Assembly (NCBI GenBank): GCA_026261815.1
Contig: JAMPIT010000174.1
Coordinates: forward strand, 13,330,001 to 13,394,000
Direction of reading: 5' to 3'
Length of the DNA stretch: 64,000 bases
Source of the DNA: Monarcha castaneiventris obscurior
Lineage: Eukaryota; Chordata; Aves; Passeriformes; Monarchidae
Under the pieces are notes generated by a model. It did not search any database. It saw nothing but the letters and a program-made list of their open reading frames with translations, and had not been told where the DNA came from. Shown one piece after another: positions 1 to 10,522 of this stretch. How positions within the stretch are numbered: the first letter of the stretch is position 1; each line of letters begins with the position of its first letter. Both the position numbers and the translations under genes were made by a program.

Positions 1-152
1 AAGGCAGGAAGGCAGGTAGGCAGGAAGGCAGGTAGGCAGGAAGGCAGGCAGGAAGGCAGGCAGGAAGGCAGGCAGGCAGGAAGGCAGGAAGGCAGGCAGG
101 CAGGAAGGCAGGAAGGCAGGCAGGCAGGAAGGCAGGCAGGAAGGCAGGCAGG

Positions 153-184
<32 letters not shown>

Positions 185-197
185 CAGGAAGGCAGGC
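1..197. repeat. GGAA/GGCA microsatellite, continuing off the left edge
   Basis: An almost pure array of 4-base units alternating between GGAA and GGCA, with a few GGTA variants, runs from the first base to about 197. It then changes abruptly to unique sequence. One strand is pure purine apart from the C and T in the variant units. The left boundary is outside the window, so the full length is unknown. It lies within intron 2 of the minus-strand gene, so the sense transcript would carry the complementary CCTT/CCTG array. Such arrays are usually length-polymorphic and hard to assemble. Confidence 0.95.
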
Positions 198-3100
198 TCC
201 AAATTCAGACTCTTGACTGTAAAACATGCAGCATATGGTCAGGCTGGCAGAAGAGCCTGATGGTGGCCACAGAAACAGAAGCAGTGCAGTGTCAGCATGA
301 GCACGATGCCAAGTGCTGCTCCCACTGCCAAATCCCAAAAAGTCCCCATTAGACACTGCCTACAGCCCCACACCAAAACAAAGGGCTCCCAGAGATACCA
401 GCCATAAGGGGGTGCAGGCAAGGGCTTAGCCCTAAAGCAAACTGCTCCCTTGGACTGCCATCAATATTTTCTATTTAAAACCCCATGCAACTGCCCTGAT
501 GGCAGTGATCCTTATCAGCTAAATTCCCTTCTGCTATCACACTCATGAAGGGATCAGAGGGAGATCTGTGGTAATTAAAAATGAAGGAGATCAAATTAAT
601 AAAGCACATTCCCAACTGTCAGGAGTGATTCAGAGGTCTGGATTCTGCTGAGGGAGGCTCTCTGTCTGCCACCTCCACCTCCATGTATGTACCCCACCTC
701 CAGAACAGTATTGGGAAAATGCATGGAGCAGACATCTTAAATGGGAAGCAGAAGAGAGCCAGAGTAGTTCTAGGAGTAATAAATATTGCCTTTTTCCTAG
801 CCAAGATCTTTCTGGAGTTTGAATGCATTTCTTCACAGGAACCTTTGCAACCATGATGTGGCAGCATCAAAAATGTGACTCAGCTCTGAACAAACAGAAA
901 CCTGAGAGAGGTGTCCAAGCAGTCTGGTTTGGCCATGCCATGGCCTGTCCAGAGGTAGTCCAGCCCCACAGGGTGACCACTGAGGTACCACACCATGCTG
1001 AATAGGTCTGAAAGTGGTGATGACTGCAGCTCCATATGGCAAGGAGAACAGAAAAAGTAGAGAGGAGTGAAATACAGAACAGGGCACATTGTCCCAGTGC
1101 CTTGCAACTGCAGAGCTGCTACTGCAGCTTCCCTCACATATCTGGGTCACTGCATAGCAGGACCTCCTACAGCACCACAAAAATCTCTCCTGCGAGCCTC
1201 CTTCCTCCCTCCCACCTACCACCTACATGGGAGAGATGTGGAGGGCAGGAGGGCAGCAGGAGGGGAAGGTGGATCATTGTGCTGCCCGTGCTCATGGCAA
1301 GAAAAAGGTGAAAAAACCCTTCTAGTAACCAGGTCATAAAGTAGTCAAAATATGACAGCCCTTTCTACTAATGAACCCCACGACTATTTCTCAGAGGACA
1401 CTGTCTTCTCTGCAGGTAAACTTTGCTGATTAAGTTTCTGAAGACTCAAAAACAGGGCAGAATCCTGGCAGGTTTCGGAGCCTACAGTAGTTCCAGGGAA
1501 TGTTGGGGCTATGCTCAGCAGGATACAGTCAGCTGTGATTTGCAGGTTGCTGTGTGCTTCAAAATGCAGCAGAGCACAGAGACATCCAACCTAATTTTAA
1601 ATGGGTTCATTCAAATGAAAAGCAGTAAAACACAGCATCCTGAAAACGAGCACATCTCAAGACACCAACTGAGCTCTGGTGCCACAGTTCAATTGCTCCA
1701 GATATGGGAAGCACCTGAACTAACGCATTTTTAGCAATCTCAAGTGTCTTTCCACTTCACTGGAGGCCACAGTCTAGACGTATTTACAGAGCAGGAGACA
1801 TTTAACATATTGTTATACCATCTTTCAAATTCCTAGTTCAGGCACAATTTAAAGAGAATGACTGCTGAGCATTTGCAAGAAGGAGAGGTTGGCACAGTAT
1901 TCTCAGGATTCAAAATTAATGACAGCCTGCACGTCACTTCTGTTTTCAGGGAGCAGGAAAGATCAGTGGCAGATACTCTCAAGCGGCAGCATTTCTGAGT
2001 AGATGAAAACAGCTGCAAACATTGTGAAGTCAGCAGTGATGGCAGATGTGTTCCAAAAAACCCCACTTTCTCATACAGATTCCCCCATATCCATTGTGTC
2101 CACTGAGGGCTCTACAACCTCAAGCAGACAATAAAAAAGCTCTAAGAGCTCATGCTGCTTTACAACTGCAACTGCTATACAAGTGAAACTCTCTGTTAAG
2201 AGCAGAGACATGGCTGGCCACAGTGTATCTCAGGACTAACAGATGCTGAACAAAACTTCTGAAGATAACAGACCTCTCAAGCTGGAAATCGTCCTACCCA
2301 GCCTGATTTTACTGTAGGCCTTGATTCTGCAGGTAGACGGACCAAGGAGAGACCCAAGGAGACTCCAGGATTCTACCAAATGCCAAAATGCCAGTGTCAT
2401 GTGTCCTGGCACAGGGTAGGACCTATGAGACGTAAGAGAATCTGAATAAATTTCAGAATGTCCAGAAAGACTCGCCTCAGAGGATATAGCTTAGTTTTGG
2501 CATTTCTTGATAGAGCTTGGGATAAAATAGCACCAGGCCTAAGAGAGAAGGAAGGCGTCTCAAGGAGCCACTAATGTGAGTTGTGTACAACCCCTGGCCA
2601 AGCCTGCAGCACAAATCTCCCTCTGCAAACAATCCACTAAGAACATGAGTTGTAGAAGCCTCAAATGCAGCCTTTTATTTACCTTAGGCTGCAGAAATGC
2701 ATGCTTTTAGTGTAAGATGTCTTTGGTCCAGCTGCTGTGCTGTCAGATGAGACAGAAGCCACCAGCTTAGAGAATATGACAAGGAGATATATGTCAGCAT
2801 TTTTAACACAACTCATCATCAATAACAGACCTCCATGTGCAAACTCTAGAGATTTGTAGGGCAGTCAGTTTTCAAAAGCTGCCTCTCCCAGTTTATCCCA
2901 CCCACTGGTGAATGGACTGTCAGCCAAACTCTACTGTGGTTAAAATATTTCACAGTAAAAACCACCACATTAGCCAAGCTGAATGGGAGAAGGGTTCCCT
3001 GCACATTTCTGCAGTGACTGACTGCTGCTGACAGATTCATGTTTTCAGGCTGAAAGATTGGTTGTTCTTCAAGCAAAAGGTGAAAGACTAAGAGATGAGA

Positions 3101-4965
3101 AACCTAAAATTACTTTTGTCATCAGAACACAGCCAGACAACTCCTTAAGCCAGTTAATTTAGTATAGACAGAAAAAAAAGATAGAAGTCCAAGAGCCCAG
3201 GGAGATGAGATCTGAGGGGTTCAGTAAAAAAGCCAAATATCTGATTGCTGCTCAAACCAGCTGAATTGCCATGGGATTTAACAGCAACATTACAAGAAGG
3301 AGATGAGTTTTCCAGTGTATTTAATGGAATCCTGTATTTTGGTGTATAATATCAGAGCCCATCTGCTGGGAAAAGTTTTCACCTTGTCTCGCAGGGGCCA
3401 GATATTGAGAAGCCAGAGATTCATCTATTGTTATAAACCAGCTGAATTCTCATTATAATTGATTTACAACCAGAAACAAGCACGAATAATAGGAAATGAA
3501 GAGGGAAGTGAACCATTTGTTGAAATCTGTAGCAGAAAGTTGAGGATAGTGTAATGTTGCTGGACCTTAAACAATTTATCACAAGATTTAAGAAGAAATA
3601 ATGTATGTCAGAAAAAACGAGTTATACCTATGTACTCCAGGGTACACCAAAAGTGGTTGTGCAGCAGAAGAAATAAAACTATCTGCTCCTTTATAGTGCA
3701 GGCAGCAAAAAGTGATAGGCTTGAAGTAAAACAAGGGAGATTCAACAGCAGAAAAATCTTTAACAGGAGGAAAAATGAAAAGAACAAAATATATGAGCAA
3801 ATATCTGGAGAGCTTCTGGGCTCTTCATCACAAGAGGTGCCTGAAAACAGTCTAGCCAAACATCAGCCATGATTTCCATCATTTCCACTACAGCTGCTTG
3901 GGCTGGAGGATGAAATACAGGATCACCTGAGGTGCTTCTCAGATCTGTATTTCTGTAATTGAAAGAGCACCTCCTAAGGATATACAGAGATTCCAGATTT
4001 AAAACCTTTGAAACTAAACCCAAATACCAGGAATGACATATTGACAAATGGTGCTTGCAAGCAGTCAGAAACCTTCCAGTAATCAACATGGCTACAGAAA
4101 ATATTTATGTACCTCACACTGGAACATAAAGAAATGAAAATAGACCTTTAGAGGAGGAGAGTCAGGAGTGAGTAAATCTCACCCCCGCTACAACAGAACT
4201 GCAAAGATGTTGCCATTGTTCACCCTATTTGTCAGATACAATAATTTATACCCCCTGGTATAAATTACTGCTAGGATCTTTTGTGGAGAGAATTGCTAGA
4301 GCAAGGGAAGTGTGATGGGAAAGAGCATTCAGACTGGGAAGCTACAAAACAGTGAGGGATGTGTTTGCAGAGCAGAAGTTCGTTTATATCCCAGATGCAA
4401 AGAAGTGTTTCAACATTAAAAAAAATGCAGAACCAAGTGATATGAAAACACTCCAAGTTGTTAAAAAATAAACGCATAAATAAATAAATGCAGGAGCTTC
4501 ATCATAAAAATAACTCAGGCAAGTAAGACATTTACCATTCCTTATGCATTCAGCTTATGAATTAGCTAAATAATGGAAGTAATGAGAATCTGGACACTAT
4601 GCAAATATAGTTTGACCACTCCTGGTCACCATTTTGGCCAGTACAGCTACAAACGAACTGGAGAGCTGCAGAACTGGGGAGCAGGGCAGCTCAAGACAAG
4701 CAACCATACCTTTTCAGGGGGTGCTGTCACAGATGTGCCTTGTCTGTGAGTGAGCATAAAAGGGTACCTGTAACAGACAGTGACATGCACAAATACACTG
4801 CAGAGACAACCCCTGCTCCACATCTCCAGGAGACAGAAAGTCAGATTGGAGGGGAAGGACAACTCAAGGAAACTCGGGACATCAGTGACAGACCTAGGAA
4901 GCCCTACAAAGGTAAATAGCACAAAAAGCAGGTAACAGTCTGTAAAATGAAAAGTCACAACATAC
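198..4965 (-). other. ELAPOR2: Proximal part of ELAPOR2 intron 2
   Basis: This stretch follows the exon 2 donor in the direction of transcription and continues off the left edge. I searched the minus strand for the expected next exon, whose protein should continue with the cysteine-rich segment after KGKEC, and saw nothing resembling it. The sequence is AT-rich, non-repetitive and full of stop codons. The only local structure that stands out is a perfect stem-loop at 4242-4267. No RNA gene or CR1 fragment was recognised. Confidence 0.8.
4242..4267. repeat. Perfect 11-bp inverted repeat with 4-base loop
   Basis: Positions 4242-4252 and 4257-4267 are exact reverse complements (left arm TAATTTATACC, right arm GGTATAAATTA) around the loop CCCT. 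It lies in intron 2, about 700 bp downstream of exon 2 in the transcript. A structure this short can arise by chance in AT-rich intron, so no function is claimed. Confidence 0.85.
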
Positions 4966-4967
4966 TG
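4961..4967 (-). other. ELAPOR2: 5' splice site (donor) of intron 2
   Basis: On the minus strand the sequence reads GAATGCA|GTATGTTG. The intron begins at 4965 with GTATGT. The exon ends with one base (A) of a split codon, so the intron is in phase 1. In this family the residue after the KGKEC-type motif is Thr or Ser, both of which can begin with A. This supports the boundary. The match to the GTRAGT consensus is moderate. Confidence 0.88.
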
Positions 4968-5086
4968 CATTCCTTCCCTTTCACGGGGTCAGGTAGTCCA
5001 GAGCACTCCACTGACGGATTCGGGACAGCCACCCTCCATCTGGAGCCACTGCTGTCGCACTCTGTGTACTCGAAGTGGTAATCTGT
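4966..5086 (-). CDS. ELAPOR2: ELAPOR2 coding exon 2 (N-terminal extracellular segment)
   Basis: This 121-nt exon encodes 40 residues plus one base of the next codon, starting [10 protein letters not shown] and ending [10 protein letters not shown]. The motifs [18 protein letters not shown] and [13 protein letters not shown] are the conserved start of the mature ELAPOR family ectodomain. The paralogue ELAPOR1 has TACDSTG and LPDPIKGTEC at the matching places, so ELAPOR2 fits better. The family consists of type I membrane proteins of the endosome-lysosome system with cysteine-rich, TNF-receptor-like and mannose-6-phosphate-receptor-homology regions. ELAPOR2 has been linked to BMP signalling and epidermal differentiation in Xenopus. 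A GCAG|ACAGAT acceptor and a GTATGT donor bound the exon, and its phase (0 in, 1 out) joins correctly to exon 1. The identification rests on recognising the motifs, not on an alignment. Confidence 0.94.
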
Positions 5087-5112
5087 CTGCAAGCAATTAC
5101 AAAGAGTTTCAG
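5087..5112 (-). other. ELAPOR2: 3' splice site (acceptor) of intron 1
   Basis: On the minus strand the intron ends AACTCTTTGTAATTGCTTGCAG, followed by the exon base A at 5086. The pyrimidine tract is short and interrupted. A second AG four bases inside the exon (ACAG|ATTAC) would shift the frame, so the upstream AG is preferred. An AG choice four bases downstream would destroy the reading frame with exon 1. Confidence 0.87.
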
Positions 5113-8073
5113 TTTCATCATAACATTTGCATATTAAGCTCATTAATCAAGACTGGGATTAGCAAACTCAGTTGTAATTAAACCAAAGAGGAAGTAGCTG
5201 GCGTGGAACATACTGTGCAGCTTTGATGATTGCCGAGTATCATCACAGAGCAAGCACAGCACTCATCAGAAGCTGTGCAGCACAAATGCTAGGGCAGAAG
5301 GAGAGATTTGCACTTGATAGACAGGATGCAGATTCCACTAGAATTTTTTTCCCAGTCTCTTAGAGCAGGATTGATCAAAAATTTCTGCCCATCAGAGTAG
5401 CTGATCTACAGCAGCCAGCGAGGCTTCCTCCTTGATTGATGGAGCAAGCCATACTCAGAGCATGAGGCATCCCATGACAGGCTGGACATCTACGACAGAT
5501 GGGATGATTCCTTCTGCAAGTGCCTTTCCCTCTTTGACAATTTCAGAGGAATCCCAGGCAAATTAGGGCAGATAAACCCAGTATTGGGATACCTCTGAAA
5601 ATGCCACACAGAGTCAGCTCTGAGGAGTACCTCAATGCAGAACGATGGTGTGAGGGGAGATCAGTCCCATGGTCTCTGTGGCTGAGATAAGCCCTGGGCA
5701 GACTCAGTGAAAAACACTAAGAAACTTCCTAGCATTAGCTAGGAAAGAATATTAGCTATTCATCTTATCAATAGTATTGACTCAGATCCCACAAAAAATC
5801 TAGACTCACACTTAATTACATATTTAGTTTTGTGTTTATAGCTCTGTTTTCAAATTCATAGCCCAGAAGTTAATGAGTAAAATAAACCTCAGCAACATCT
5901 CATTCTTCAACCAGTTTGGTACCAAGAGAGAGTTTGGGTGGAGCTGGCAGAATCAGTGAATGACTTTCTTAAGAGGGAACAGACCTATGTTCAAATGACA
6001 CGTCCTGGCAAGCTCCTCGAGATGGCTCCACACAGGCAAGGCTACCTCCAGCTCCCTCTGCAGTAATCAAGGTAAAACACTGGCCATGTGCCTATTTTAG
6101 ACACCTGCTGCAGAGGGGACAAGGAGATAACCCATCCTAGAAACCCTTCCTTCTCCTCACTGGCTACAGAGGGAAAGTAGCCACTTAACTTGGATGGAGT
6201 CTTCTCCATTTCCTCAGGGGAACCCCACCTCCAATACTGCACATCCCTTCATGGCCCATAAAAATAACACAAAAATTCATGGGGCCAAGGAAAATTTAGC
6301 CACAGGCTCTATGTTTCTGAACGTCATTTCGGGGCAGCCTGGTGGGGTGATCCATAGACTCTGGTTGGCTCCTTTCAATTCATCTGGCTTCTCCTGGCAG
6401 GACTGGCCATGAACCACGGAGGGAAGGCAATGGTCTTGTCTGCAGCCCAAGGCACAAGCCCAAGAGCTCTTTAGCTGGTGCAGCTTACTCCCATGGCAGC
6501 AAAGCCCACCCAAGAGGCAGCAGAAATCTGCCTTCCTGCCACAACTGCAGACATCAGGCCCTAGGCTCTGCTACCCCAGGAGGAGCTACTCTGTGCACAC
6601 AGGGATTATTTTGGGAGCAATCTTCCCCCGTTCCTTCCCTTGCAGTTGACATTGTTCATGATGGAGCAGAGGGGGATCAGCTGCAAAAGAGTTGATCCAT
6701 GCTGGCTCTGATATAGATTAGTTAATTCCTGCAAATATTCAGCTGACTCACATGGAGAAGACCTGAAATTCTCATTTACTTGCAGAAAAACAAACAATAC
6801 TGAGTTTAATACTTCTCCTACTGTTATCATAGCTCTCCAGAGATATTCAGATGTTAATAAAGTTCTACCTAAACATCATTAAAGCCTTTGCTATTTTGCA
6901 TCCAGGTGCAAATAATAATCTGATTTCTCTGGAATTAATATTTTCAAAGCTGAATAATTATCTTTGTAGCTCAATCGATGGTTTAGAAACCTAACTTGCA
7001 GCACAGTGGCAAGGAAAAACTATTTGTCTCAAAAAAACCAAACCCAGATCAACACACGAAATATAACACGCTCCCAACTCTACAAATATACTCAATTATA
7101 ATGTGTATTTTTCCCCTTTCATCTCATTATGCAATCTTTCAGGAATACATTAAACAAAAAAAAAGTCCTGAATCATCTTGGTGTGAAATCTGCCTATAAG
7201 GCGACCAGAGTACATAAATGTAATAGATCCATCTCCTAGTTCATATGACGTAAGAAAAAATTTATCTATTAAATTAAATATGCAAGACTGGAGTGAAGCA
7301 AAGAAAAGGATATTGAAGCAGTCTGATGCACTTTCAGATCCATTTTCTATTTAATATCAAGTCAAAAAAATTACAGAGAGCAGTTTGGTGTCAACAATCC
7401 AGGCTGCTCTCATAGCCACCCTCTCAAAGCACACTTCAGTGGTGTTGAGCCAGCAATGCAATCCCTCTGCAGCCAAAGTGCATCCCAGAAGTGGGGCAGC
7501 TGTGAGGGACACATCATGCAGTGCAGAAACATCCCCTCTAATGGTTGGATAGCTGTCAATTATCAACAGGGATTCAAATTCAGGACAGCAACAAAAATTA
7601 TAAAGAATACAAGGCTTCTGCTCTCCTTCCATGTTCAGGCAGATGAGTCAAATTTCCATCCCTCCATGGAAACCTCTCCAGCTTTAACCAGTCAGATGAG
7701 GTTTCTGGAGAGATGGACACAACACACGTCCTTCCCTCTGACCACTCCATCCCTGTGTGCAATGGTGTCCACAGAGCAGTCACAAGATTCACAAAGTTTG
7801 TATAGCAGAACAAGAGTTCTATGTGGTCTCTTTCCATTACTTTTCCCTGTACCGTGCTCAGTTCCCTTGTGGAAGTGTGGTTGGGGTGGGGTTTTTTGTC
7901 TGTTTGTTTTCTATCTGACTTTCAACTCAGCTTTATGTCTGAAGACACCTCTGTGGACATGGCTGTTTATCTGATAAGTGACTGTATTGGAGACTCTTCA
8001 AGTTAACTTTTGCCTTTGGTCACACACCCATGCATAGCTCCAAAAATCTCTGCCAGCTACCAATGCTACTGTC
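5113..8073. other. Intronic sequence with no recognised feature
   Basis: This is unique, AT-rich intron 1 sequence directly upstream of exon 2 in the transcript. I saw no CR1 tail, long simple repeat, RNA gene or exon-like frame on either strand. Confidence 0.6.
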
Positions 8074-8153
8074 TTAGAATCAGAGAACCACAGAATCACA
8101 GAATGGTCTATGTTGGCAAGAACCTAAAGATAATCTAGCTCCAACCCTCCTGC
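8074..8153 (-). mobile_element. CR1 LINE 3'-end fragment, reverse orientation
   Basis: The sequence opens with AGAATCACAGAATGGT and continues with diverged forms of 'ACCTAAAGATAATCTAG' and 'CTCCAACCCTCCTGC', the reverse complement of the avian CR1 3' end. Only about 80 bp is present, so it is a 5'-truncated non-autonomous copy. It faces the plus-orientation copy that starts 20 bp to the right. Confidence 0.88.
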
Positions 8154-8172
8154 AAAGAATCTGCAAAAAATA

Positions 8173-8350
8173 CAATGGCCCAGAGAAACTGTAGATGCCC
8201 CATCCATGGAGGTGTTCGAGGCCAGGTTGGGTGGGGCTTTGAGCAACCTGGGACAGTGGAAGGTGTCCCTGCCCATGGCACAGGGTTTGGCACAAGCTCT
8301 TTAAGGTCCCTTCCCAATCCAAACCATTCTGTGATTCTATGATTCTATGA
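8173..8350 (+). mobile_element. CR1 LINE 3'-end fragment, forward orientation
   Basis: From CCCAGAGAAACTG through GAGGCCAGGTTGGGTGGGG and CAACCTGGGACAGTGGAAGG to the terminal ATTCTATGATTCTATGA, this follows the typical avian CR1 3' end including its short tandem tail. It is 5'-truncated and carries no coding capacity. With its left neighbour it forms an inverted pair whose tail-proximal segments are complementary over about 50-60 bp. Confidence 0.93.
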
Positions 8351-8820
8351 AACAAACACTGAGGGCCCAGCTGTATCCATCTTTTATAACCAGAATAATT
8401 TGTGCTGCATCACAGGCACGGCAGCAGCTCACAACTTCAACTTTCAATTAACCACCGTAGCTGGTTATGGTGGGTGAAAGTAACTGCAGGGAGCTGTGGT
8501 TCAGCTACATGACCCAGCATCTCAAGCTGGTTTAGCAGCCATGGTGATGCCCTCAGCCCCCAGCGTAGTTCAGGTCCACCCCTCTGAGCTGGAAGCACAC
8601 CTGGGCTGCAGCACCCACACCTTCCATCACACACAGTGTTTCAGGCACGGAAATTGCCCATTAATGCTGCTTACCAGGCTCAGTGCTTCTAATCTGCCTC
8701 AGGAATTTGAACTTCCAAATATAGAAGGCTGACCGTGGAGCCTCCTCAGCAGCATGGGACACTTACAACACCTTTGTTTCTCACAGAAAAATGCCATTGC
8801 ATTATGCTGGGATTTCTTCA

Positions 8821-8885
8821 CAGAATCATAGAACGGCTTGGGTTGAAAGGAACATTAAAGACTGACTACTTCCAACTCCATGACA
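8821..8885 (-). mobile_element. Short CR1 3'-end fragment, reverse orientation
   Basis: CAGAATCATAGAACGGCTTGGGTTG followed by a diverged 'TTAAAGACTGACTACTTCCAACTCC' matches the reverse complement of the CR1 3' terminus. Only about 65 bp is recognisable, and several mismatches suggest an older insertion. Confidence 0.85.
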
Positions 8886-10480
8886 AAAATTTCTTCACCC
8901 ACCAGTTCTCTGAAATGAATTTCATGGCAAATCCATTGCCAGATGTTATCTGTTGCCAGCTACTACTCTGGCTTTGCTTTCAATGTTTTTTCCCACTATC
9001 ATCAACTCATATAGTATCTTTACATTTGGCCACAGGCCTGCTTTAATTTTAACTGTAATTCTGACACTGTTTTGTTACTTTTCTGCTCCTAGCCTTCATC
9101 TTCTAAATATGTCTCTCCCCCAGTTCAGCTGTAATTTCCTATAGAATTTCCTATTTTATTGATCATAATTCCTAGGGTTTGGCAAAATTGGTTTGAATTT
9201 CAGACCCAAAGAGTAAGTTTCCTTTGGAAAGTGTCTCTTAGGAAAAAATTAGCAACATCCCACATAGGGTTAAACTTGGAAAAATGCAATTTTCTAAATG
9301 GAAAATTGATGCTGTTCCAAGAAACTGCTCAGGATCAATGTGTAGTCCTCAGCATTAAATTTCAAATGAAAGGTTAATAGTAACCTGAAAAATGCTACCA
9401 AAAATAGGCCTCTGGGTTTGCTTTGCCCTGTGCTGAATTCTGCTTTATTTTTCTTGGAGAATTAGTGAAATCACATCTGCAGTACCATGCAAAACTGTAA
9501 TGAGAAACTCTCTGACCTACACACACTCTCTTTGAAGGACACCATGCCCAAAAAGAAGCCCTTGTGCACACACATGACGTCAAAGAGATGGTGCACTGGT
9601 CACAGCTCTGCCAGGGGGAGGAAAACACAACAGAATTTTTCCAGAGTCCTGTGCTCAAAACCCATCAATATGGGATCAATGGTGTGGGCCTGGCACCCTC
9701 GCACACACCCTGGGCAAAGCTCCAGCAGAGGTGTCCTGGCTCCCCAGGACACCCACACCTCCTGCCCTGCAGCCCTCACCCAGCTCCCAGCCCACCACAA
9801 GCTGGCTGAGCAACCCTTCAGCAAGGTGTGTCCCATCCTGTGTCCCCTGCAGCTCCACTGCCCCTTCTCATACAATTCTCCTCTTCACTTGAAGTGGTAC
9901 CAAGTGGCCCCCCTTGCCCAGCTCCCCAGACCCAGTGCATGTAACATTAGATGTTCCCACACCTCTACATCTGAACTAGACATCTTACAGTCCTCCACAA
10001 GAGTTGACTGACACAGGTATTTCCAGGGCACAGATCTTCTGTCTTAAAGTAAATGCCTGTTTCAGGGCATTTCTGAAACTCTGCAAGTATTGTTTTCCTC
10101 TCCACTGACTGAAGAGCTTTCTTCCAGACAACCCCCACAGCAATGAGCTTTCTCCATGACAAAGAGCAACACCCTCTTCAATGCCTTTCCTATTTTTCTG
10201 CACCAATTTTTTCATTCCTGCCTTTCACATAGATGGGAGATGCCTTGCACTCCTTCCACTTAATTAGAACTGATGAACAGAGAGGGCACAAGCCCTTACA
10301 ACCAGTTCCCAATGCACTGAACACAGTCTGGGCAGAAAACACTGGATGAAGCCCAGGAGCAATGAGCATTTACCATATCTGCTATGAAATGCAATAGCAA
10401 AAGGCTCCTGCAATTTAACAGCTTGCTCTACTCCTGTTGTTTTCCAACTACAGACATCACTGAGGCAAATAACAAAAAAA
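8886..10480. other. Intronic sequence with no recognised feature
   Basis: Unique intron 1 sequence. It contains a chance ATG-initiated frame of 174 codons at 9487-10011 with no recognisable domain, hydrophobic pattern or splice context. I see no repeat or RNA gene. Confidence 0.55.
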
Positions 10481-10522
10481 CCCCAAAAATCCCGAAAAAA
10501 ACCCCCAAAAAACCCCACCAAA
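10468..10522. repeat. A-rich/C-tract low-complexity run (AAAACCCC-like)
   Basis: Plus-strand A tracts alternate with C runs at 10481-10484, 10491-10493, 10502-10506 and 10513-10516. The minus strand, which is the sense strand of ELAPOR2, therefore has four G runs of 3-5 bases separated by T-rich spacers of 5-8 bases. It resembles a degenerate T4G4 repeat. Confidence 0.9.

Noticed and set aside
1..4965. ELAPOR2 exon 3
   Set aside because: The minus strand was read for the expected cysteine-rich continuation after KGKEC. Nothing similar was found, so exon 3 must lie beyond the left edge.
7456..7974. ATG-initiated 172-codon frame on the plus strand
   Set aside because: No recognisable domain, no splice-site context and no codon pattern. 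Frames of this length occur by chance in a 64-kb window.
8080..8355. 91-codon minus-strand frame
   Set aside because: It lies entirely inside the inverted CR1 3' fragments, which are non-coding.
9487..10011. ATG-initiated 174-codon frame on the plus strand
   Set aside because: It has the wrong strand for the host gene and no known motif, and a competing open frame overlaps it on the opposite strand. Treated as chance.
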